A stretch of 8,695 bases of DNA from Bacteroidia bacterium (lineage in GTDB: Bacteria > Bacteroidota > Bacteroidia > UKL13-3). Positions within the stretch are counted from its first letter, which is position 1. Each line of letters starts with the position of its first letter. The translations under genes and the position numbers were made by a program. Shown here one piece after another: positions 1-4,439 of this stretch. Location: positions 1 through 8,695 of the forward strand of contig JACFNJ010000109.1 in NCBI GenBank assembly GCA_019454865.1, read 5' to 3'. The notes beneath the pieces were generated by a model. The model saw only the letters and a program-made list of their open reading frames with translations. It did not search any database and was not told the origin of the DNA.

Positions 1-2
1 TA

Positions 3-122
3 AGCCAAATCATTGCCTATAAGAAAAATGCAAATTCACTTAACGTATCAGAATATGTAAGACTTTTAAGAGATACTTTTGGCATTCACAAACAATTGTA
101 TTACTTTGTTTTTATTTCATAA
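3..122 (+). CDS. Possible 3' end of an unidentified gene, cut by the window edge
   Basis: A frame open from the left edge encodes 39 residues before TAA at 120-122; it includes the stretch NVSEYVRLLRDTFGIHKQ. I do not recognise a family. The last 13 or so codons lie inside the imperfect direct repeat that recurs at 1048-1150, so the end of this frame could be the repeat being read by chance rather than true coding sequence. The region before the repeat has plausible amphipathic composition, but 39 residues is too few to judge. It may be the tail of a gene in a preceding cassette-like module. Low confidence. Confidence 0.25.
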   Translation, partial: SQIIAYKKNANSLNVSEYVRLLRDTFGIHKQLYYFVFIS

Positions 123-173
123 AGAAGAAACAGCTTGTGCTAATTACTAAGAGTTTTTTCATAGGTTGCTGTT
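83..173 (+). repeat. Direct repeat copy 1, upstream of the toxin-antitoxin module
   Basis: The core at 130-173 matches 1107-1150 at 43 of 44 positions; the only difference is C at 140 against T at 1117. Similarity continues leftward: 117-129 matches well, and with a gap of about 12 bases weaker similarity reaches CATTCACAAAC at 83-93, matched by CATACACAAAC at 1048-1058. The core ends in GGTTGCTGTT. Immediately downstream an exact 7-base inverted repeat, GTTGCTG 165-171 and CAGCAAC 210-216, could form a hairpin with a 38-base loop. The copy is 95 bases upstream of the higB start. Nothing in it resembles insertion-sequence ends with a transposase. Confidence 0.85.
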
Positions 174-233
174 GGGTTAAATTTAAAATCAACACCCTAC
201 CCCAAAAATCAGCAACAAAACTTTACTGACAAC

Positions 234-264
234 TTGTACATTGTTCCATTATTAGTTAACTTTG
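234..264 (+). promoter_or_regulatory. Predicted Bacteroidota-type promoter of higBA, with possible operator
   Basis: TAACTTTG at 257-264 is an exact match to the Bacteroidota -7 consensus TAnnTTTG. A TTG at 234-236 lies 20 bases upstream, as expected for the -33 element. Transcription should start about 5-7 bases after the box, which is at or beside the higB ATG at 269, so the toxin message may be leaderless. An inverted repeat, ACAA 229-232 and TTGT 241-244, overlaps the -33 element, and palindromes TGTACA (235-240) and GTTAAC (255-260) are also present. Any of these could be a HigA operator, but they are short and this part is inference. Confidence 0.5.
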
Positions 265-268
265 CAAA

Positions 269-634
269 ATGGATGCAGTCAGAGAAATTATATTTTACAA
301 AGACTACTTCGATAACTTTTTTGAACCGCTAACCCAAAAAGTTAAGAACAAAATAGATGAAGTGCTTTTTATGTTTACGATTATCGAACGTATCCCGACA
401 AAATTTTTCAAAAACATTGAAGGTGTAAAAGGGCTTTTTGAAATCAGAATTGAATATGAAAGCAACATCTATCGGATTTTTTGTTGCTTCGACAAAGGGA
501 ACTTAATTGTACTTTTTAACGGGTTTCAAAAAAAGACACAGAAAACACCAAGCAAGGAATTAGAAAAAGCTGAAAAAATAATGCAAGAATATTTTAACGA
601 ACAAAAAAGGAGTAACAATGAAAACAAAAAATAA
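269..634 (+). CDS. higB: HigB/RelE-superfamily toxin (phage-derived Gp49-like)
   Basis: This 121-residue protein fits the phage-derived Gp49-like HigB family, ribosome-dependent mRNA interferases of the RelE fold. Diagnostic features are GVKGLFEIRIEY (52-63), YRIFCCFD (68-75), the strand LIVLFNGFQKK (79-89) with its aromatic/basic end, and a final helix SKELEKAEKIMQEY (95-108). The helix, then beta strands, then basic helix layout matches the family. Residues R60, R69, K88 and K89 are plausible RNA-contact or catalytic positions by family analogy. The gene overlaps the antitoxin gene by 17 bases in another frame, and the toxin-first order is typical of higBA. ATG at 269 is the only in-frame start before residue 35 and has no Shine-Dalgarno sequence. 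A conventional host-addiction or phage-defence role is likely; the substrate is not deducible. Confidence 0.9.
   Translation: MDAVREIIFYKDYFDNFFEPLTQKVKNKIDEVLFMFTIIERIPTKFFKNIEGVKGLFEIRIEYESNIYRIFCCFDKGNLIVLFNGFQKKTQKTPSKELEKAEKIMQEYFNEQKRSNNENKK
607..612 (+). promoter_or_regulatory. Shine-Dalgarno site of higA, inside the higB coding end
   Basis: AAGGAG lies 5 bases before the higA ATG at 618 and is within the last codons of higB. It is a strong ribosome-binding site in a window where the other genes show none, and it supports 618 as the higA start. It would favour antitoxin synthesis over toxin synthesis from the shared message. Confidence 0.7.
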
Positions 635-920
635 AAACATCAAGACTTTTTCCCAACACCTTGACAAAAGATATGGGAAAATTGGGACTGAAAAACGCAC
701 CGAATTTGAAATTAGAGCAAAGTCGTTTGCTATTGGCGAACTGATTAAAGAAGAGCGTAAACTAGCACAACTGACCCAAGAACAACTTGCTGAAAAAATT
801 GGTGCGAAAAAAAGTTTCATATCAAGGATTGAAAACGGACACAGCGACATACAACTTTCAACCCTCTATAAACTTATTGAAATTGGACTTGGGCGAAAAA
901 TAAACCTAACTATTCAATAA
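618..920 (+). CDS. higA: HigA-type antitoxin, XRE-family helix-turn-helix protein
   Basis: A 100-residue DNA-binding antitoxin. The XRE/Cro-C1 helix-turn-helix spans about residues 40-95: IGELIKEERKLAQLTQEQLAEKIGAKKSFISRIENG has the typical LTQEQLAEKIG helix 2, the turn, and the recognition helix KKSFISRIENG, followed by STLYKLIEIGLGRKI. The first 38 residues are basic and polar and probably form the toxin-binding part, as in HigA proteins where neutralisation uses helical contacts outside the HTH. The gene starts within the end of higB and is translated from a strong AAGGAG. By family precedent HigA, with or without HigB, represses the higBA promoter; candidate operators lie around 229-260. 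A CTACCGTTAACA boundary motif begins 3 bases after its stop. Confidence 0.92.
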   Translation: MKTKNKNIKTFSQHLDKRYGKIGTEKRTEFEIRAKSFAIGELIKEERKLAQLTQEQLAEKIGAKKSFISRIENGHSDIQLSTLYKLIEIGLGRKINLTIQ

Positions 921-923
921 AAA

Positions 924-935
924 CTACCGTTAACA
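924..935 (+). repeat. Post-gene boundary 12-mer, copy 1
   Basis: CTACCGTTAACA begins 3 bases after the higA stop. It matches CTACCGGTAACA at 2080-2091, which begins 9 bases after the stop of the next module, at 11 of 12 positions. The equivalent placement behind two unrelated genes suggests a shared module end. Twelve bases is short, so chance is not excluded. Confidence 0.5.
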
Positions 936-1047
936 TGAACAGTGCAAAAAACCAAACCAATCAGGCAATATTTTTAAAATAATTATCTTGGTAAAACCTC
1001 CCATGTTTTGTAATGCCAAAAAACTTGTTTAAAATTGTTATTACTAA

Positions 1048-1150
1048 CATACACAAACCTATTGATAGTTCAGTTTCTATTTGTATTTTCACTTCATAAA
1101 TAACAAACAGCTTGTGTTAATTACTAAGAGTTTTTTCATAGGTTGCTGTT
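1048..1150 (+). repeat. Direct repeat copy 2, upstream of the AbiTii-domain gene
   Basis: This is the second copy of the repeat at 83-173, with a core at 1107-1150 that is 43/44 identical and lies exactly 977 bases downstream of the first core. It ends 23 bases before the ATG of the AbiTii-domain gene. Its terminal GTTGCTGTTA (1142-1151) is an imperfect inverted match (8 of 10) to TAACATGAAC at 931-940, which lies just after the higA stop. Its GCTGTTA (1145-1151) is the exact complement of TAACAGC at 2087-2093, just after the next gene. The two copies therefore mark equivalent positions in front of two different modules. Confidence 0.85.
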
Positions 1151-1173
1151 AGAGGCAATTTTAAAATAACATT

Positions 1174-2070
1174 ATGATAAAAAAATTAATTGCAGACCTA
1201 ACATCAGGTAAGACATCTGTATCGACAGCTTTGAAAATGAGCAAGGCGATTTTTAGCATTCATGAAGACAATTCATTAGCTGAATTTATTAAACTCGAGC
1301 TAGAAGGTTATACATGGGATAATGCTCCAGATTACCGAACATTAGTTGGAACTCCTAAAGCCAACTATCGTAAAAAATTCGATGGGCAGTTTATTGTATT
1401 GCCATTGAACTTTTCGGAAATTAATAAAGAAATAGGATTGAATTTTAATGAGCGTAAAATAGTTATGTCAATAGTTGAAATTGAAAATTTGATCAACAAG
1501 GCTGACGGTAGCAATGGCGAAATTTGCATTATTTTTTCACAAGAACAATTGAGACTTCTTTGGGAAAATACGAATGCCTCAAATGACAACGGATGGTTCT
1601 TAGAAAGTGCATGGTGGGCTTTTCCGACTAATTTATTTCAAAACATATATTCTAGGACACAAGATGCCTTAATTGACAGACTAATTCAAATAAACAAAAA
1701 CTATCCTCAACTTGACCAACAACTTGACTTTATGACGGAAAAGAATGAAACTACCAAAACAATACAGACAACCATACACGGGAATGTGATAGGTTCAAAC
1801 TTGGGAATTGGAGAAAGTATATCTCAGAAAGACACTACCATAAATTATAATGAAGACATTAAAAAAATAATTGACAAGATTGTTGCTTTAGGTTTCGAAA
1901 AAAGCGACACTAAGGATTTAGAAGAAATCTTAATTAAAAAGAAAAAAACAGGCGCATCAGTTAGTAAACAACTCATGACTTGGATTGGTAAAATGGCAAG
2001 TAAGGCTATTGAAAAAGGTATTGAACATAAAATACCAGAGATGACCGACACAATAAGTAGTTATCTATGA
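1174..2070 (+). CDS. AbiTii-domain protein, candidate stand-alone phage-defence effector
   Basis: This 298-residue protein starts with an AbiTii-type domain. MIKKLIADLTSGKTSVSTAL, then the LAEFIKLELEGY stretch (35-46) and the PDYR motif (52-55), is the characteristic N-terminal pattern; the conserved block runs to about residue 180 and includes FSQEQLRLLWE and WWAFPTNLFQNI. AbiTii is known from the lactococcal AbiT abortive-infection locus and as a module in several bacterial conflict proteins. A polar, Gly/Asn-rich linker (about 195-225, with TIHGNVIGSNLGIG) leads to a helical C-terminal region (226-298): NEDIKKIIDKIVALGF, a lysine run at 255-258, and an amphipathic segment KQLMTWIGKMASKAIEKGI. 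No nuclease, TIR, ATPase or classic membrane segment is evident, so the mode of action is unknown. The ATG lies 23 bases after a direct repeat; no Shine-Dalgarno sequence or exact -7 box is visible. The gene appears monocistronic. Defence is inferred from the domain and the toxin-antitoxin neighbour. Confidence 0.75.
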   Translation: MIKKLIADLTSGKTSVSTALKMSKAIFSIHEDNSLAEFIKLELEGYTWDNAPDYRTLVGTPKANYRKKFDGQFIVLPLNFSEINKEIGLNFNERKIVMSIVEIENLINKADGSNGEICIIFSQEQLRLLWENTNASNDNGWFLESAWWAFPTNLFQNIYSRTQDALIDRLIQINKNYPQLDQQLDFMTEKNETTKTIQTTIHGNVIGSNLGIGESISQKDTTINYNEDIKKIIDKIVALGFEKSDTKDLEEILIKKKKTGASVSKQLMTWIGKMASKAIEKGIEHKIPEMTDTISSYL

Positions 2071-2079
2071 GACTAACAC

Positions 2080-2091
2080 CTACCGGTAACA
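2080..2091 (+). repeat. Post-gene boundary 12-mer, copy 2
   Basis: CTACCGGTAACA differs from 924-935 by one base. Its right part continues as TAACAGC (2087-2093), the exact complement of GCTGTTA at 1145-1151 in front of the same gene, so the AbiTii gene is bracketed by a 7-base inverted repeat. Confidence 0.5.
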
Positions 2092-2173
2092 GCTGTCTTA
2101 CTTTATTACCGTTAAATCGCTAAAATTCAGTATTTCATTCCGCTTTTACTTTTTAGCTTGGTTGATAAATTTT

Positions 2174-2220
2174 CGTCACTCAGCCGGCAAACGAGCGTAA
2201 GGCAAATGGGAACGTCAGAC
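2174..2220. other. GC-rich island with short internal repeats
   Basis: By hand count 27 of 47 bases are G or C, in surroundings that are far more AT-rich. GGCAAA occurs at 2186-2191 and 2201-2206, exactly 15 bases apart, and CGTCA occurs near both ends (2174-2178, 2213-2217). No start codon with a long frame and no tRNA-like fold is seen. It may be a remnant of a recombination site or of a deleted gene. Confidence 0.35.
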
Positions 2221-2386
2221 TATTAAAATGATACTTTATTTCAAAATTTGAATTATAAAAGGTTATTTTCTTTTATTGTAATATTACTAAAATATAAATT
2301 ATCAAGACCAAGTTTTTCAACAAAAAAGCATTCGATTCAATGATTAATATCCCCTATCCTATTTGACAATGAAAAGCCCATAAATA

Positions 2387-2410
2387 CAAAAGCCGCTTGA
2401 TTAAAGCGGC
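2387..2410 (-). terminator. Rho-independent terminator of hsp20
   Basis: GCCGCTT (2392-2398) and AAGCGGC (2404-2410) form a perfect 7-pair, GC-rich stem with a 5-base loop. Read on the minus strand it is followed by TTTTGTATTT, a U-rich tract. It lies 39 bases beyond the hsp20 stop and would also insulate it from the plus-strand accessory genes. Confidence 0.85.
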
Positions 2411-2449
2411 AATTTGTAATTTACATTATATGAAAAACACCCCTGTTTT

Positions 2450-2851
2450 TTATTTTACTGTAATTGTATTTTTGGTTTCTTTTACCTCTACTTTAGGTAA
2501 TTGAAGTGTAAGCACTCCATCAGCAAATGCTGCTTCAATTGCCTGTTTGTTTACATTTTCGGGTAAGGTAAAGGTTCTTGAAAACTTACCGTAATAGTTT
2601 TCTACCATGTGCATTTTCTCACCTTCTTTGGTTTCACGCATTTTGCGCTCACCGGTAATTGAAATTTGCTCTCCATTTACTTCAATGTTTATTTCTTCTT
2701 TTTTCATACCGGGAAGTGCCATGTGCAATTCAAAACTGTTTTCTTTTTCAAGCACATCAACTTTTGGGGTAAAAAACACACTGCGTTCAAATTTTGGAAA
2801 TGTTTTGTTAAACATACTGTCAATCAAACTCATCATGTTTGAAGTAACCAT
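2450..2851 (-). CDS. hsp20: Small heat-shock protein, Hsp20/alpha-crystallin family
   Basis: A 133-residue ATP-independent holdase chaperone that keeps unfolding proteins soluble in the cytoplasm until the ATP-driven chaperones act. The alpha-crystallin domain covers about residues 28-125: VDVLEKENSFELHMALPGMKKEEINIEV forms the first strands, ISITGERK follows, and the hallmark A-x-x-x-G-V-L motif is A108-F-A-D-G112-V113-L114 followed by TLQLPK. The C-terminal I130-T-V132 is the I-x-I/V oligomerisation motif that docks in a neighbouring dodecamer or oligomer subunit. The N-terminal arm is short (about 27 residues). The ATG at 2851 is used; M6 and M7 are possible internal starts. The gene appears monocistronic, with its own terminator. 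No CIRCE element, sigma-32-like promoter or exact TAnnTTTG box was found upstream. Confidence 0.95.
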   Translation of the reverse strand: MVTSNMMSLIDSMFNKTFPKFERSVFFTPKVDVLEKENSFELHMALPGMKKEEINIEVNGEQISITGERKMRETKEGEKMHMVENYYGKFSRTFTLPENVNKQAIEAAFADGVLTLQLPKVEVKETKNTITVK

Positions 2852-2973
2852 TTAATCTCTAAAAAAATCTCTGGTTTAATTTGGTCTGAATTTTACTAGT
2901 GTCATATTCGTTTTATTTTAATTGGTTGTTTAAAAAATTGATTGTACTACTAAGTATTCAATTCAAATACCAT

Positions 2974-2998
2974 TAAACAAAACAAGCCACAATGGCTT
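2974..2998 (-). terminator. Rho-independent terminator of the argS operon
   Basis: AAGCCA (2984-2989) and TGGCTT (2993-2998) form a perfect 6-pair stem with a 3-base loop. Read on the minus strand it is followed by GTTTTGTTTA, a U-rich tract. It lies 43 bases beyond the stop of the lipoprotein gene and closes the five-gene minus-strand unit before hsp20. Confidence 0.75.
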
Positions 2999-3041
2999 AA
3001 AACATTATAATTTACCCAAAAACAAAAGACATTTTTTCCGA

Positions 3042-4433
3042 TTATTGGAAATCTTTTTTCAAAATCAATGCTGATTTAGCAGCTAACTCCAATTGTAGTT
3101 GTTTTACAAAATCGGCAAAGGGAAGTAAATTTTTTCGAGGGTTTACAAAACGGTTTCGCCATTCCTGCGATACGTGCGGGGTAAAATTTTCATCCGGTAA
3201 TGCGGGGTATAAATTTGCTGAGTTTCCGTTGTATGAAGCGATGTGCAATTCGTCTGTTTTGGCAAATGGAATGGTTTCGGTTTTTAATATGACTTTGTTT
3301 TTTACATGATACAACACAAGGTTTAACCGACCTGTTATTTGCTGTGTTTCACTTTTATCGGTATAGATTACTTTTTTAAATCGGCTAATGCTGGAATAGG
3401 TATTGGTATAAGGATTTAAAATCCGTTCAATTACTTCTTCGTAAGCCTCCATTTGTACATTTGTTGGAGTTGTTTTGTTGTAATTAAGGCTATCCACCCA
3501 TGGTATAATTGCATACGTTAAGTTGGTATTGGAAGCCGCTTCAATGGCTTGCTGGGAATTTGTAAATGCTGAAAAACCTCTATTGCTCAATTCTTTTTTT
3601 AAAGAAACTGCATCTGCTATTTTAATGTATGCACCTTCTTGTTGTGCTAAGCCATCTGCAATTACGTTTGATAAATTTTCAAAATTAAATTTAGCCACGT
3701 TTTCGCCACCTGCAGGTAGCACGCCTATAATTACGGTAGCTTGTTGCAGGGATAATTTCTGAAAATTAGCAGCATCTTTATACGTATTATCCAAGCTAAC
3801 AATTTTTGAAAACAAAAAATATGCATTCTTAAATTCCTTTTGGTTAAATGCTGCTATTGCTTGTTTATAAATTGGCTCCAAAACAGTATTCAACCGCAAT
3901 ACAGATACATCCTTAAACGATGTATCAAAACGTGCTATACGTTCAAATACTTTTTCTGCTGCTTCATATTTTTTATTCGTCATTAGGTTTACAGCAAGGT
4001 CAAATTGCTTATCGGTATATTCTTTTAGCACATCTGCATACACCTCATCGTACTCATCGGGCCACTTTGCAGATACACCTACTTTTTCAGCATTTTGCGT
4101 ATAACCTTTTGCATAATGGTAGGTTTGCAATGCATCTTCTATATTTCCTTCAATTACGTATTTACTAAACTTAGCAAACTTTTCATTTAATATTATTTGT
4201 ACAATAGCCTGTAACCCATTTTTTGCTTCTTTATTTTCGGCATCTTGCAGTAAGATGTTGTAATACAAATTTGCCGCTTCATCATAGTTTCCTTGTTCCG
4301 TACATTTTGCTGCTTTTGTTAATATATTTTTTTGCGATGAACATGAAATCAATATTGAAAAAAGAATTGCCATTAATGCAATACTTACTCTGAAAAACCC
4401 TTTATTTTTGCCGACTGAACTATATTGCGACAT
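3042..4433 (-). CDS. Predicted lipoprotein with TPR-like repeats and a CsgG/LpoB-like C-terminal region
   Basis: A 463-residue envelope protein of unknown function. The N-terminus is a lipoprotein signal: basic KNKGFFR (9-15), hydrophobic core VSIALMAILFSILIS, and lipobox LIS-C31, so it should be acylated at C31. C31-S-S lacks the +2 Asp retention signal of Escherichia coli, but Bacteroidota sorting rules differ. TPR-like helical pairs follow at about 38-71 (GNYDEAANLYYNILLQDAEN), 142-175 (KKYEAAEKVFERIARFD) and 186-220 (KEFKNAYFLFSKIVSLDNTYKDA). From about 234 (VIIGVLPAGG, then FENLSNVIADGLAQ) the pattern resembles the first strand and helix of CsgG/LpoB/TolB-N-like periplasmic domains; this is a weak fold-level inference. 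The last region has no family I recognise. It starts 6 bases after the argS stop and is the last gene of the operon, so it is probably co-transcribed with argS. Confidence 0.75.
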   Translation of the reverse strand: MSQYSSVGKNKGFFRVSIALMAILFSILISCSSQKNILTKAAKCTEQGNYDEAANLYYNILLQDAENKEAKNGLQAIVQIILNEKFAKFSKYVIEGNIEDALQTYHYAKGYTQNAEKVGVSAKWPDEYDEVYADVLKEYTDKQFDLAVNLMTNKKYEAAEKVFERIARFDTSFKDVSVLRLNTVLEPIYKQAIAAFNQKEFKNAYFLFSKIVSLDNTYKDAANFQKLSLQQATVIIGVLPAGGENVAKFNFENLSNVIADGLAQQEGAYIKIADAVSLKKELSNRGFSAFTNSQQAIEAASNTNLTYAIIPWVDSLNYNKTTPTNVQMEAYEEVIERILNPYTNTYSSISRFKKVIYTDKSETQQITGRLNLVLYHVKNKVILKTETIPFAKTDELHIASYNGNSANLYPALPDENFTPHVSQEWRNRFVNPRKNLLPFADFVKQLQLELAAKSALILKKDFQ

Positions 4434-4439
4434 ATACTG

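Larger units (their letters stand above)
921..1173. other. Intergenic stretch with module-boundary motifs, no gene seen
   Basis: These 253 bases contain no convincing coding frame, RNA gene or clear terminator. They hold CTACCGTTAACA (924-935) right after higA, then AT-rich sequence, then the second direct repeat ending at 1150. The two ends form an imperfect dyad (TAACATGAAC 931-940 against GTTGCTGTTA 1142-1151, 8 of 10 pairs), so the whole stretch could be one boundary element of about 220 bases. No exact TAnnTTTG box precedes the next gene here. Confidence 0.6.
2071..2386. other. Intergenic stretch between accessory and core genes
   Basis: No coding frame or RNA gene is recognisable. The stretch opens with CTACCGGTAACA (2080-2091) behind the AbiTii gene, followed by TTACCGTTAA (2106-2115), which partly echoes it. 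It then contains a GC-rich island at 2174-2220, and continues as strongly AT-rich sequence up to the terminator of the convergent hsp20 gene. No third copy of the 44-base repeat is present, so the right end of the AbiTii module is either degraded or of another type. Confidence 0.6.

Noticed and set aside
560..850. Minus-strand 96-residue frame
   Set aside because: It is the complement of higB/higA coding sequence, rich in Phe/Ser/Leu as antisense frames of AT-rich genes are, and it has no recognisable motif.
83..1150. Composite transposon or IS-flanked element around higBA
   Set aside because: The two copies are direct, short and imperfect, with no transposase, terminal inverted repeats or target duplication visible.
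921..1154. Classical integron attC site
   Set aside because: The layout (gene, dyad-like region, gene) is suggestive, but the sites do not fit R'' (RYYYAAC) and R' (GTTRRRY) together. GTTGGGT at 171-177 fits R', yet GTTAGAG at 1148-1154 fails at its last base, no RYYYAAC is found in the right place, and about 220-230 bases is longer than typical attC sites. No integron integrase is in the window.
1365..2051. Two minus-strand frames inside the AbiTii gene
   Set aside because: They are antisense shadows of a well-supported plus-strand gene, with low-complexity composition and no motif.
2607..2855. Plus-strand 82-residue frame opposite hsp20
   Set aside because: It is fully antisense to the conserved alpha-crystallin domain and has no independent support.
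2852..2973. Heat-shock regulatory element upstream of hsp20
   Set aside because: No CIRCE inverted repeat, no sigma-32-like pair and no exact TAnnTTTG box could be found, so no regulatory site is claimed.
3920..4168. Plus-strand 82-residue frame opposite the lipoprotein gene
   Set aside because: It is antisense to the TPR region, with no motif; its His/Leu-rich composition comes from the complementary strand.
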